A stretch of DNA of 64,000 bases from Allocoprococcus sp004560705 (GCF_052065755.1 NZ_JBQHTK010000005.1:62001-126000), one strand, 5' to 3'. Positions 53,782 to 63,125 are shown, numbered from the stretch's first letter. Notes: generated by a model from the letters alone, not told the origin. Numbers and translations: made by a program.

Positions 53782-54729
53782 TTATTCATGTTCGTTAAGA
53801 TATTTTTCGCACTGAGTAGCTGCGATTGCTCCGTCAGCAGCTGCAGTAACAACCTGACGAAGGCTCTTTACGCGTACATCACCTGCTGCGAATACACCAG
53901 GAATATTTGTATGCATATCAACGTCTGTCGGAATATATCCTCTTTCATCAAGCTGAAGAGGAGTTCCTTCGAAGATCTTTGTGCTTGGCAGAGTTCCGAT
54001 AAATCCGAATACACCAAACATTCCGTCTTCTTCATCTGCTTCAATCGTGGTAACTTCACCAGTCTTAACATTCTTAACTTTCATCCATGAAAGAATGCCT
54101 TCACCGCCGACTTCTTCTACAACGGAATCCCACATAAAGTGAAGTTTTTCGTTCTTAAATGCTTTCTCCTGAATGGACTTAGCTGCACGAAGTTCATCAC
54201 GTCTGTGAATGATCGTAACTTTTCTTGCAAATTTTGTAAGATACATAGCTTCTTCAACAGCTGAATCGCCGCCGCCAACTACGAATACTTCAAAATCTTC
54301 AAAGAAGTTTGCGTCACAGGTAGCGCAGTAAGAAACGCCCTTGCCCATGAATTCTTTCTCGCCTTTGCATCCGATCGGTCTTGCAAAAGCTCCTGTTGCG
54401 ATGATTACTGTCTTTCCACAGTACTCACCTTTTGCGCTTTTCAGCTTCTTAACGTCGCCTTCAAGCTCAACCGCATTGATGACATCTGACACACGCTCAA
54501 CACCGAATTTCTCACACTGCTGTGTCATTCTGGCGATAAGAGACGGTCCGCTCTCACCTTCAACGATCTGTCCAGGATAGTTTTCGATATCATCTGTAAT
54601 AGCGATCTGTCCGCCATCTTTGCCTTTTTCTACTACTAATGTAGAAAGACGGCTTCTTCCTGCGTACAGACCGGCAGCTAAGCCTGCCGGTCCTGCACCC
54701 AGGACAATTACGTCATAAATTTTACTCAT
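53782..54729 (-). CDS. trxB: Thioredoxin reductase
   Basis: A 315-residue NADPH-dependent flavoprotein of the low-molecular-weight type. FAD site VLGAGPAGLAAGLYAGRS; redox centre SYCATCDANFF (CxxC); NADPH site VVGGGDSAVEEAMYL; C-terminal FAD contact VFAAGDVRVKSLRQVVTAAADG. It reduces TrxA for glycine reductase. The ATG at 54729 follows GAAGGAGAAATGCGTT; the GTG at 54747 overlaps that site. It has its own extended -10 promoter. Confidence 0.95.
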   Translation of the reverse strand: MSKIYDVIVLGAGPAGLAAGLYAGRSRLSTLVVEKGKDGGQIAITDDIENYPGQIVEGESGPSLIARMTQQCEKFGVERVSDVINAVELEGDVKKLKSAKGEYCGKTVIIATGAFARPIGCKGEKEFMGKGVSYCATCDANFFEDFEVFVVGGGDSAVEEAMYLTKFARKVTIIHRRDELRAAKSIQEKAFKNEKLHFMWDSVVEEVGGEGILSWMKVKNVKTGEVTTIEADEEDGMFGVFGFIGTLPSTKIFEGTPLQLDERGYIPTDVDMHTNIPGVFAAGDVRVKSLRQVVTAAADGAIAATQCEKYLNEHE

Positions 54730-54823
54730 AACGCATTTCTCCTTCACATATTTTTAAGATTATCCGATTCGTCACAATAACTAAGTTATCGCGATTACAT
54801 CCCATCTATTTACATTATACCAC

Positions 54824-54832
54824 ACAATTTTA
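54824..54832 (-). promoter_or_regulatory. Extended -10 promoter before trxB
   Basis: TGGTATAAT on the minus strand, a perfect -10 box with TGN extension, about 95 bases before trxB and just after grdB. No good -35 box at 17 bases, which extended -10 promoters do not need. It would start transcription of trxB-trxA-grdA-grdCD independently of the upstream riboswitch. Confidence 0.65.
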
Positions 54833-54876
54833 AATCATACTAGTATTTTGCAAATATTTTTTCTTAACAATTATGC

Positions 54877-56190
54877 TTATTTGTCAAAGATTGTCTGATC
54901 TTCAACTTCTGTTGTCAAAGCATTTAATGCTTTCATAACAAGGTCTTTACGAAGTGCATATTCTTCATCTTTATCCAGAGCCGGATTTCCAAGTGGATGA
55001 GGAATAGCAATTGTAGGAACGATTCTGTTAGCTCCAACTGTCATAGAGATTGGAGTTACAGTACACATATGAACTACCGGAAGTCCTGCTGCTTCAATAG
55101 CTTTTACCATCGTTGCACCGCAACGTGTACAGGTACCTCAAGTAGAGGTCATGATAACTGCATCTACGCCGTCAGCGATCAGTTTCTGAGCATATTCGTC
55201 AGCGAAAGCTTTAGCAGAAGCAACTGCAGTACCATTACCAACTGTTGTGTAGAACTTGTTGTGTAATTTTCCGATAACGCCTTCTTTTTCAAGTTCGCGG
55301 AGTACGTCAACAGGAAGTACACGGTCAGCATCTTCATTAGCGTATACCGGATCGTATCCGCCATGAGCTGTCTCGTATGTCTCTTCTGTCAGATCCATAA
55401 CACCTGTGATATCGTATTCGCCATAGTGAGAAGCATTTGAACTTTCGATATGGTCCGGATTTCCCTTCGGTACGATACCGCCTGATGTACACAGAGCGAT
55501 TGTAGCTTTGCTGAGATCTTTAACAGCCGGGTTCGGAGCAACTCTGTCGAATGTCGGCATCGGATACTCTGTTTCGTACGGTTTTCCAGCAAGTTTCTTA
55601 AGAAGCATTTCAACTGCTCTCTGAGATCCACGTTTCTTCTCGAAGAAGTTTACACGGATTCCGTTCGGCATATAGCCTTCTTCGCAGGAAGCACCGATTG
55701 GCTCGCCTTTAGCAAGTTTCAGAGCGAGTGGAGCAAGTTTGCCAACCGCATCTCTCATACCAGCTGCGCTGTTCTTTGTAGAAACCATATATACTTTGTT
55801 TTTGAACATATCAGCGCCCGGGTTCTCAACATACATACCGGTCACTGCAGGAATTCCAAGTTCTTCCTGAACTGCATCTGCGATGGTACCGCAGGCTACA
55901 CCGTAACGTCCAGCGTTGAAAGCTGGTCCAGCTACGAATACATCCGGAGCCTGTTCTTTAACCCATCCAAGGATATCAGCTTTTGCTTTTTCAAGATTTT
56001 CATTGAAGTAAGAGTCACCGCAAACGATCGTAGCAACGATTTCTGCTTCCTCTCCAAATTTCTGTGCAAGTGCCATACCTGGTCCTACTACTTCGCCAAC
56101 ACGAAGTTCAGCCGGGTAATCAGCTTTTTCTTCTCCACCGATATTAGCGAAGAACTGATTGATATAATGTACAACTCTAAGTTTACTCAT
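54877..56190 (-). CDS. grdB: Glycine reductase protein B selenoprotein subunit (GrdB), UGA read as Sec
   Basis: A 437-residue substrate-binding selenoprotein that, with the pyruvoyl-bearing GrdE chains, binds glycine as a Schiff base and passes it to GrdA. An in-frame TGA at 55140-55138 is Sec351 in the motif T-S-T-U-G-T-C-T-R-C-G, followed by ATMVKAIEAAGLPVVHMC. N-terminal VHYINQFFANIGGEEKADYP is typical. A hairpin (CGTTGC-GGT-GCAACG, 55111-55125) lies 12 bases after the UGA. GGGAGGACGTAAAACA precedes the ATG. It follows grdE by 19 bases. Confidence 0.96.
55111..55140 (-). promoter_or_regulatory. grdB Sec codon and SECIS-like hairpin
   Basis: UGA (55140-55138) followed after 12 bases by a perfect 6-bp hairpin CGTTGC-GGT-GCAACG within the coding sequence, the position and size expected for a bacterial SECIS element read by SelB. 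Confidence 0.75.
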
Positions 56191-56209
56191 TGTTTTACGT
56201 CCTCCCTTC

Positions 56210-57493
56210 CTATCGTGCGCTTAAGTAGTTGAAACCTGTTTCGTTTGTAGCGCCTGTGATAGCCTGAATTTCAACTTCGATTGTTCCGTCTTCACGAAGT
56301 GAATGTTCGTTACCACCAGCGATTGTGTTTACATAATCCAGAGTTCCGATTACTTTGTCAAGCTTCGGAAGTACGATAACCTGGTTAGCATTTCCGCCGG
56401 TTACTACTGCATCTGCAGCTGGATCAGCATCAGCAAGTGACTGAGATTTTCCATCACGTCCTGCATATTCATCAGTGATGATTACAGTCTTAACGCCTTC
56501 AGCTTCGATCTTCTTGGTGTTCATAATAAGGTCAGTATCCGGGTTACCGAAACCTTCCTGAGATACGATAACTGCATCCAGATCGAGGAAACGGCACATC
56601 TTAGCTGTCCAGTCAGAAGAACGCATCTTGTCAGCAAGGTATACGTTTTCGTTTGTAAGGATCTGGCATACAAAGTTGATAGTTTTTCCGTGCTGTTCGA
56701 ACAAGTCATGAACTACCGGGTTGTTCTCATGTACATAAGTTGGGTTCTTATCACATGCAGATACACAGTTACCAGATACAATAGCTCCGTCCATAACTTC
56801 TGTCGGATTCATGATTGTAGAGAGTGTCTTCTTTGCGTCAACACCGTATACATAGGTGTCATGAAGAAGTCCCTGGCTCTGTAACATCTGAACATAAGCT
56901 ACTCTCGGCAGGTTCGGGAATTTTTCTTTTCCTTCCATCACGCCGTATGTTTCATAAACTTTTGTCTCATCCGGTGTAAGTTCACGAGCAAGTTCACCAA
57001 GGTAAACAGCTACTCTGAATCCTGCAAGACGAACAGCTTTTTCATAGTCATGCTGTTTGATTCCTTCAACAGGTTCACATACAACTACAAAGTTGTTCAG
57101 TTTAGAGAATGGTGTGTAATCAGCACCCGGGCCTGTCATATCGATGATACCTTCCTGGAAACCAACGATCTTACCAGCTGTAACAACAGCCATGCCTTTC
57201 AGTGCATATGTCTTACCACTTCCTACTGTATCAACCTTCGCGATAACACCCGGGAAGACTCCTCCTCTTCCTTCAACCTTAACACGTGGTTCGATAACGT
57301 CTTTAACCGGCGTAATACGTACGCTTTCGCCCGGTCTGGCAATATCAAATTTTACGCTTTTGATCTTCTCGTCTTCGAGAACGATTTCTTTTACAGCTTC
57401 TTCGGATACATAAAGAACTCCGTCTTCAATTTTGGACTCAGCTGCGAACTGAATGTCCTTGATGAAAATGTGACCCATTTCTAATCTTATCAC
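56210..57493 (-). CDS. grdE: Glycine reductase protein B proprotein GrdE
   Basis: A 427-residue proprotein that self-cleaves into two chains, the C-terminal one starting with a pyruvoyl group made from Cys. The cleavage motif GAIVSGNCVSACDKN places that residue at Cys243 (Cys242 in characterised GrdE). N-terminal LEMGHIFIKDIQF is typical. GTG start at 57493 after AAAGGAGGGAATTTACA. It lies between grdX and grdB. The presence of GrdE/GrdB without sarcosine or betaine subunits, plus the glycine riboswitch, points to glycine as substrate. Confidence 0.95.
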   Translation of the reverse strand: MIRLEMGHIFIKDIQFAAESKIEDGVLYVSEEAVKEIVLEDEKIKSVKFDIARPGESVRITPVKDVIEPRVKVEGRGGVFPGVIAKVDTVGSGKTYALKGMAVVTAGKIVGFQEGIIDMTGPGADYTPFSKLNNFVVVCEPVEGIKQHDYEKAVRLAGFRVAVYLGELARELTPDETKVYETYGVMEGKEKFPNLPRVAYVQMLQSQGLLHDTYVYGVDAKKTLSTIMNPTEVMDGAIVSGNCVSACDKNPTYVHENNPVVHDLFEQHGKTINFVCQILTNENVYLADKMRSSDWTAKMCRFLDLDAVIVSQEGFGNPDTDLIMNTKKIEAEGVKTVIITDEYAGRDGKSQSLADADPAADAVVTGGNANQVIVLPKLDKVIGTLDYVNTIAGGNEHSLREDGTIEVEIQAITGATNETGFNYLSAR

Positions 57494-57566
57494 TGTAAAT
57501 TCCCTCCTTTAAAAAATTTGTTTACTATATGCCCCAAAAGTACTTTCGTACTTCTATAGCCTTTGT

Positions 57567-57953
57567 TTATGTCCAGCATTCAGCGGACGGTAACGCGCTT
57601 TCCAGCAGCGTGCAGTCAATCAATCTGAAATCATCATACACTTCCGGTTTGTACTTGTCCGACTTGAATTGGAATTTGCCGCATGCATGGATTGCATTCT
57701 CTATGATTTCCATAGATCGCATATCTAATTCACCGGGTTTCATAGAAATCATCACTGATTTGTATGGTGTCTCGTTCGGTTTTACACTTCCCGAAAGAGG
57801 ATGTGTAAGGAGCTTATGTCCGAGATACACTCTGTCACGAACTTTTCTCAAAGTATCTTCATAGGAAAGATCCTCATATTCAACATGGTAATTCTCACCA
57901 AGTTTTTCCTTTACCAGAGTGTTGTTCGTAATAATTAGAAATCCGTCGTTCAT
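57567..57953 (-). CDS. grdX: GrdX family protein
   Basis: A 128-residue protein of the GrdX family, always linked to glycine/betaine reductase operons; function unknown. It begins DGFLIITNNTLVKEKLGENY and has LLTHPLSGSVKPNETPYKS in the middle. The ATG at 57953 follows AAAGGTGAAGACA; a GTG three codons earlier is less likely. First gene after the glycine riboswitch and 73 bases before grdE. Confidence 0.92.
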   Translation of the reverse strand: MNDGFLIITNNTLVKEKLGENYHVEYEDLSYEDTLRKVRDRVYLGHKLLTHPLSGSVKPNETPYKSVMISMKPGELDMRSMEIIENAIHACGKFQFKSDKYKPEVYDDFRLIDCTLLESALPSAECWT

Positions 57954-58072
57954 TGTCTTCACCTTTCAGTAATAAATGTTGATTAATCAGTTTCCGAATC
58001 ATCACTGTCGGAGCCGTACCTGACGGTACACAGCGAACGGTTCTGTTTACAGCACCCGGACAAAATGCTTTT

Positions 58073-58113
58073 AAAAAAGGACGACACAAACATTTTACTG
58101 CTTTGTCGTCCTT
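58073..58113 (-). terminator. Riboswitch-controlled terminator before grdX
   Basis: On the minus strand AAGGACGACA pairs perfectly with TGTCGTCCTT, followed by a run of T (58078-58073). It lies 50 bases after the glycine aptamer and 120 bases before grdX, the position of an expression platform. Confidence 0.85.
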
Positions 58114-58162
58114 CTGTTTCCTGCTTCTATCCACAAACTGCCTGGATTCAGAGTGTAGTACC

Positions 58163-58276
58163 TTTCCTGTTCCTTTTGCCTGAAAGTTTCACCTTGTCAA
58201 GATCAGCTTACATTATCCGACATCCGGTTTGCATCTTCGGCGACTGCTGTTATGTACGCAATTCTCTCACAGGAAA
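58163..58276 (-). ncRNA. Glycine riboswitch (single aptamer)
   Basis: On the minus strand the aptamer is closed by P1 TTTCCTGT / ACAGGAAA. Conserved segments follow in order: GAGAGAAT, then GTCGCCGAAGATGCAAACC (consensus GCGCCGAAGGAGCAA) and CTTTCAGGCAAAAGGAAC (consensus CTCTCAGGCAAAAGGAC). Only one full aptamer is seen; the 50 bases that follow could hold a small 'ghost' helix. With the downstream terminator it should switch grdX-E-B on when glycine is present. The whole 57954-58452 gap is this leader. Confidence 0.9.
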
Positions 58277-58352
58277 TATCTGCCTACTATTCAGTTAACT
58301 GCATTAAACTTGATATCGTTCATATATTAACGATACTCTTTTTAACAAAGTC

Positions 58353-58361
58353 AGTATAACA
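58353..58361 (-). promoter_or_regulatory. Promoter of the grd leader
   Basis: TGTTATACT on the minus strand, an extended -10 box, about 75 bases upstream of the riboswitch P1; the -35 region (TAGCAT) is poor. A small hairpin (TATCGTT/AACGATA, 58314-58335) lies just downstream in the AT-rich leader. Confidence 0.55.
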
Positions 58362-58452
58362 CATCTAAAATTAAAATGCTAGTCTCTTTTATAGATTTTT
58401 ACACTTTTTATTATAGATTTTTTCAATAAATATATTCCGTTACATATTGGAA

Positions 58453-59835
58453 TTATTTGCTTGTCTTCTTTTGCTTTGGCAGGAAATTATGATAGTAATC
58501 GTTATATACTTCCTTAATTGTTCCCGTCAATGCCAATAGAGCTATAATGTTAGGAAGAACCATCAAACTGTTGAAGCAGTCTGCCATATTCCAAACGAGT
58601 TCCACTTCCTGAAGAGAACCAAATACTACGCATACACAAACAAGTACTGAATAAATCTTAACTGCTTTTCCGCCAAACAGGTATCTGATATTTGCTTCTC
58701 CGAAGAAATACCATCCGATAATGGTAGAGAATGCGAAGAACAACATACAGATTGCAATAAAGATTTCACCAAACTTACCGTATAATGTAGAGAAAGCATA
58801 CTGGCTAAGTTCAGCACCGGTCTTTCCGGTTGCTCTGGAACCGGTTGTGATAATAACGAGTGCTGTCAGGTTCAGGATTACGAATGTATCAATAAATACA
58901 CCTGCCATAGCTACGAATCCCTGTTCAACCGGATGATTTACTTTCGCAACAGCGTGAGCGTGCGGGGTAGAACCCATACCAGCTTCGTTAGAGAAAAGAC
59001 CTCTGGCAACACCTTTTGTGATTGCAAGTTTGATCGTTGCACCAAGTGCACCACCGGCAACTGCTGAAGGATTGAAAGCGCCAACTACGATGTCCTTGAA
59101 TGCTCCAGGAATTGCTGTAAAGTTAGCAAAAATAACAATCAGAGAACCGATAATATAGAACGCTGCCATAATCGGAACGATCGTCTCTGTAACTTTCGCA
59201 ATACGTTTCATACCACCTGTAAATACGAACAGAGAAGCGATTGCAATGATAACACCCATAACAATCTTTGGAATTCCGAAAGCGGTGTTCCATGATGCTG
59301 CAATGGAGTTCGCCTGAACTGCATTTCCCATAAAGCCAAGCGCCAAGATGATCAGGACTGCAAATATAGCTGCAAATACTTTTCCGAACGTTCCCTTAAA
59401 TGCTGCACGGATGTAATAAACAGGACCACCTGTAACTGTTCCGTCTTCTCCGACCTGTTTATACTTCTGAGCCATGCAAGCCTCACCGAAAATCGTTGCC
59501 ATTCCGAGGAATGCACTGATCCACATCCAGAAGATCGCTCCAGGACCACCAACTGCGATTGCAGTTGCGGCACCGGCGATATTACCTGTACCTACCTGAG
59601 CTGCGATTGCGGTTGCAAGAGCCTGAAAAGATGACATACCGTCCTTGCCTGCATCACCTTTTTTGGAAAACAATCCTCCGAATGTTCTCCTCATACTTTC
59701 GCCAAAACCTCTCACCTGAATAAACCCTAATTTGAACGAGAACCAGATACCAGCTCCCACAAGGGCAATCAGAAGAACCGATCCAGTCAATAAATCATTG
59801 ACTTTCAAAACCATGCTGTTAAATACTTCGTACAC
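58453..59835 (-). CDS. Sodium:alanine/glycine symporter (AGCS family)
   Basis: A 460-residue polytopic membrane protein of the AGCS family that imports alanine or glycine with Na+. About ten hydrophobic segments; the signatures QVGTGNIAGAATAIAVGGPGAIFWMW and FSNEAGMGSTPHAHA are clear. Its position directly upstream of the glycine-responsive grd operon suggests glycine as the main cargo. GTG start at 59835, with AAGGAGGGTATGTT before it, and a good promoter. No second glycine aptamer is seen upstream of it. Confidence 0.93.
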   Translation of the reverse strand: MYEVFNSMVLKVNDLLTGSVLLIALVGAGIWFSFKLGFIQVRGFGESMRRTFGGLFSKKGDAGKDGMSSFQALATAIAAQVGTGNIAGAATAIAVGGPGAIFWMWISAFLGMATIFGEACMAQKYKQVGEDGTVTGGPVYYIRAAFKGTFGKVFAAIFAVLIILALGFMGNAVQANSIAASWNTAFGIPKIVMGVIIAIASLFVFTGGMKRIAKVTETIVPIMAAFYIIGSLIVIFANFTAIPGAFKDIVVGAFNPSAVAGGALGATIKLAITKGVARGLFSNEAGMGSTPHAHAVAKVNHPVEQGFVAMAGVFIDTFVILNLTALVIITTGSRATGKTGAELSQYAFSTLYGKFGEIFIAICMLFFAFSTIIGWYFFGEANIRYLFGGKAVKIYSVLVCVCVVFGSLQEVELVWNMADCFNSLMVLPNIIALLALTGTIKEVYNDYYHNFLPKQKKTSK

Positions 59836-59893
59836 AACATACCCTCCTTTTTTGTCTCATAGATATTTTTTATGAATATCATTTGTTATATCT

Positions 59894-59922
59894 ATAATAT
59901 CGTATTTGTCTAATTTATTCAA
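59894..59922 (-). promoter_or_regulatory. Promoter of the AGCS symporter gene
   Basis: TTGAAT, 17-base spacer, TATTAT on the minus strand, about 60 bases before the GTG start. The 59836-60003 stretch is AT-rich and otherwise shows nothing. Confidence 0.7.
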
Positions 59923-60003
59923 GTTTTTTTGTTCAAAACAATCATTTTTGTGCATATTGTCTTTTTACAAAATGTTAAAATTGTCATATAATCCAACAAA
60001 AAT

Positions 60004-60032
60004 GCCAAACCGCCCATTTTACGCGGTTTGGC
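60004..60032 (-). terminator. purB terminator
   Basis: On the minus strand GCCAAACCGC pairs perfectly with GCGGTTTGGC around a 9-base loop, followed by ATTTTTG. It lies 77 bases after the purB stop. Confidence 0.8.
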
Positions 60033-60108
60033 ACATTACGATTTTATTATAGATTTTTTCTATTTCTTAATTTTCGTCAATATATCCAAACTTTTAACAA
60101 TCTGACCA

Positions 60109-61542
60109 CTATACATTGATTTCGGCTTTGACTCCAAGAAGTTCTTTATTCTCTTCCAGAATAGGCGCAATTACATTTTTCAGGAATGCATCCACCTGTT
60201 CAGGAGAACGTCCTACATATTTAGAAGGATCCATGGTCTTCTGAAGATCTTCAAGGCTCAGGTTGAACGCATCGTCCTGCGCAATCAGTTCCAGAAGATT
60301 GTTGTCCAGTCCTTTTTCTTTCACATTACGCCCTGCTTCCATAGAAAGCTCACGGATTCTTTCATGAAGTTCCTGACGGTCTCCACCGGCTTTTACTGCA
60401 TCCATCATGATATTCTCTGTAGCCATAAACGGGAGCTCAGACATCAGACGTTTTTCAATAACTTTCGGATATACAACCAGTCCATCCACAACATTCAAGC
60501 AAAGATCCAGAATACCGTCGATCGCAAGGAAGCCTTCCGGAATGCTGAGACGTTTATTTGCAGAATCATCCAGTGTTCTTTCAAACCATTGTGTGGCAGA
60601 AGTAATCGCAGGATTCAGTGCATCAACCATCACATATCTTGACAAAGATGCGATTCGTTCACTTCTCATCGGATTTCTCTTGTATGCCATTGCGGAAGAA
60701 CCGATCTGTGTCTTCTCAAACGGCTCTTCTACCTCTTTCAAATGCTGAAGGAGACGGATGTCATTGGAGAATTTATGTGCACTTGCTGCGATTCCGGCAA
60801 GGACATTCATTACCCGGGTATCAACTTTACGGGAATAAGTCTGTCCGGATACGGGATAGCATGCCTCGAATCCCATCTTCTGGGCGATCATCGGATCAAT
60901 CTTATCGATCTTCTCCTGATCTCCCTCGAACAGCTCCAGAAAACTTGCCTGGGTTCCGGTCGTTCCTTTTGATCCGAGAAGCTTCAGGCTTCCGAGAACA
61001 TAGTCAAGATCAGCAAGATCCATGGTGAATTCCTGCATCCAGAGTGTTGCTCTCTTTCCCACCGTGGTCGGCTGCGCCGGCTGAAAATGAGTAAATGCAA
61101 GTGTCGGCAGACTCTTATACTGATCCGCAAATCTGGAGAGCTCGTCAATTACATTTACCAGTTTCTTTTTCACAAGCTTCAAAGCTTCTGACATAATGAT
61201 GATATCGGTATTATCGCCGACATAGCAGGAAGTAGCTCCAAGATGAATGATTCCTTTTGCTTTCGGGCATTGCTGTCCATATGCATACACATGTGACATA
61301 ACGTCATGGCGCACGATTTTTTCTCTTTCCTTGGCCACTTCGTAATTAATGTCATCCGCGTGGCTCTTCAGCTCTTCAATCTGTTCGTCCGTAATATTAA
61401 GTCCCAGTTCTTTTTCTGTCTCAGCCAGAGCGATCCACAGCTTTCTCCAGGTTCTGAACTTCATATCCGGAGAAAAAATATACTGCATCTCCTTACTTGC
61501 ATACCGCTCGGAAAGCGGACTTTGATATCTGTCGTATCCCAT
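60109..61542 (-). CDS. purB: Adenylosuccinate lyase
   Basis: A 477-residue fumarase/aspartase superfamily enzyme catalysing two steps of purine synthesis (SAICAR to AICAR, adenylosuccinate to AMP). The signature loop is IGSSAMAYKRNPMRSER, with LGATSCYVGDNTD and FTHFQPAQPTTVGKR upstream. The ATG at 61542 follows GAGAGGAAGAAACT; the 7-residue upstream extension is not needed. It lies 59 bases after purF, presumably on the same transcript. Confidence 0.95.
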   Translation of the reverse strand: MGYDRYQSPLSERYASKEMQYIFSPDMKFRTWRKLWIALAETEKELGLNITDEQIEELKSHADDINYEVAKEREKIVRHDVMSHVYAYGQQCPKAKGIIHLGATSCYVGDNTDIIIMSEALKLVKKKLVNVIDELSRFADQYKSLPTLAFTHFQPAQPTTVGKRATLWMQEFTMDLADLDYVLGSLKLLGSKGTTGTQASFLELFEGDQEKIDKIDPMIAQKMGFEACYPVSGQTYSRKVDTRVMNVLAGIAASAHKFSNDIRLLQHLKEVEEPFEKTQIGSSAMAYKRNPMRSERIASLSRYVMVDALNPAITSATQWFERTLDDSANKRLSIPEGFLAIDGILDLCLNVVDGLVVYPKVIEKRLMSELPFMATENIMMDAVKAGGDRQELHERIRELSMEAGRNVKEKGLDNNLLELIAQDDAFNLSLEDLQKTMDPSKYVGRSPEQVDAFLKNVIAPILEENKELLGVKAEINV

Positions 61543-61601
61543 AGTTTCTTCCTCTCTTATCATATACTTTTCATATTTGAATGCATTCGGGAATAAATCA
61601 A

Positions 61602-63032
61602 TTATTCTTCAAACGCATGTGAAACATCTTTTCCCGGCACTTCCATCGGATAGCTGCCGGTAAAGCAGGCATCACAGTATGACAGATCGCCTACCATATC
61701 TTTCAATTTCGCAATTTCCATATAACCAAGTGAATCGGCCCCAATCATTTCACGAATCTGCTCGGTTGTATGCGAATGTGCGATCAGCTGTTCATTCGAA
61801 GGCACATCGGTTCCAAAATAGCACGGATACAAAAACGGCGGAGAACTGATCCTCACATGTACTTCCTTTGCGCCGGCTTTTTTCAGCATTTTGATAATAT
61901 TTGCGCAGGTTGTCCCACGCACGATGGAATCATCCACCATAACGATCCGCTTTCCGCGCACCACTTCTTCAATTACATTCAGCTTGATCTTAACGCTGGA
62001 TTCTCTCTGACTCTGCTTCGGTTTAATGAACGTTCTGCCCACATAGCTGTTTTTATGGAATGCCATTCCGTAGGGAATTCCCGACTGTTCGGAATACCCT
62101 TTTGCAGCAACAAGTCCCGAATCCGGAACACCTACCACAAGATCCGCCTCAACCGGATACGATTCAGCCAGCGCTTTCCCGGCAATGATACGGGAATGGT
62201 AAACGTTGACATTATCGATCGTGCTGTCCATTCTTGCAAAATAGATGTATTCAAAAATACATCTCGCCTGTTTCTCCGGTGCGATCGCCATACTCTTATC
62301 CGAAGTAACTCCATTTTTCGTAAAGCTCACGATTTCTCCCGGCTCTACATCGCGCACAAACTCTGCCCCCACAGCAGCCAGTGCACAGCTTTCTGAAGCA
62401 AGGAACCACGTATTATCACGTTTTCCGATACAAAGCGGTTTGAATCCGAACGGATCTCTTGCCCCGATCATCTTACGGGGACTGGAGACCACCAGCGCAT
62501 ACGCACCTTTAATCTTCCCCATGGCATTCTTCACCGCCATCTCGGCATTCGGTGTCTTCAGACGTTCTCTTGCAATATGATATGCGATCACTTCGGAATC
62601 GATCGTTGTCTGAAAAATAGCTCCCGTATATTCCAGTTCATGCCGGAGTTCCACCGCATTCGTCAGATTCCCGTTATGCGCGATTGCAAGAGTTCCTTTC
62701 ACATAATTAATGACAAGCGGCTGCGCATTCTCAGCTCTTGTACCGCCTGCCGTAGAATACCTTACATGGCCTACCCCAAGATTCCCCTTCAGGCCTTCCA
62801 GGCATTCTTCATCAAAAACCTCATTGACCAACCCAAGCCCTTTTTTGAAGAGCACTTTCCGCTTTCCATACGTATCGGTCACTGCAATACCGCAGCTCTC
62901 CTGTCCACGGTGCTGCAAAGCAAATAGCCCATAATACACCGACGGCGCGACATCTCCACCATCCATATCGTAAGCTCCAAACACACCGCACTCTTCGCCT
63001 AATCCTGTCTCAACTCTTTCAAGTCTGCTCAT
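61602..63032 (-). CDS. purF: Amidophosphoribosyltransferase (Fe-S type)
   Basis: A 476-residue enzyme for the first step of purine synthesis. A short propeptide precedes the N-terminal nucleophile Cys15 in LGEECGVFGAYD, so it needs cleavage. The PRPP motif is IVMVDDSIVRGTT. Cys in RCIFEYIYF, YPCYFG and YCDACF give the four ligands of the [4Fe-4S] cluster of Bacillus-type PurF. The ATG at 63032 follows CAGGAGAGACAGACCA; the TTG at 63053 is less likely. Strong promoter upstream. purB follows. Confidence 0.95.
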   Translation of the reverse strand: MSRLERVETGLGEECGVFGAYDMDGGDVAPSVYYGLFALQHRGQESCGIAVTDTYGKRKVLFKKGLGLVNEVFDEECLEGLKGNLGVGHVRYSTAGGTRAENAQPLVINYVKGTLAIAHNGNLTNAVELRHELEYTGAIFQTTIDSEVIAYHIARERLKTPNAEMAVKNAMGKIKGAYALVVSSPRKMIGARDPFGFKPLCIGKRDNTWFLASESCALAAVGAEFVRDVEPGEIVSFTKNGVTSDKSMAIAPEKQARCIFEYIYFARMDSTIDNVNVYHSRIIAGKALAESYPVEADLVVGVPDSGLVAAKGYSEQSGIPYGMAFHKNSYVGRTFIKPKQSQRESSVKIKLNVIEEVVRGKRIVMVDDSIVRGTTCANIIKMLKKAGAKEVHVRISSPPFLYPCYFGTDVPSNEQLIAHSHTTEQIREMIGADSLGYMEIAKLKDMVGDLSYCDACFTGSYPMEVPGKDVSHAFEE

Positions 63033-63096
63033 TGGTCTGTCTCTCCTGTTCAATTGAATGTAGTCAATTTCTCATATTAATTCTTATTACAAAGAG

Positions 63097-63125
63097 AGTA
63101 TAATACACCGAATATAGAAAATCAA
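63097..63125 (-). promoter_or_regulatory. purF promoter
   Basis: TTGATT, 17-base spacer, TATACT on the minus strand, 64 bases before the purF start. No guanine or other aptamer is visible in the short leader. Confidence 0.75.

Noticed and set aside
54877..56190. Two separate ORFs in the grdB region
   Set aside because: The same frame continues through a single TGA in the GrdB Sec motif with a SECIS-like hairpin behind it.
58114..58162. Second full glycine aptamer of a tandem switch
   Set aside because: Only about 50 bases remain before the terminator and the conserved cores are absent; at most a ghost helix.
59836..60003. Second glycine riboswitch upstream of the AGCS symporter gene
   Set aside because: The leader is only about 60 AT-rich bases after a good promoter, and no CGCCGAAG or CAGGCAAAAGG core is present.
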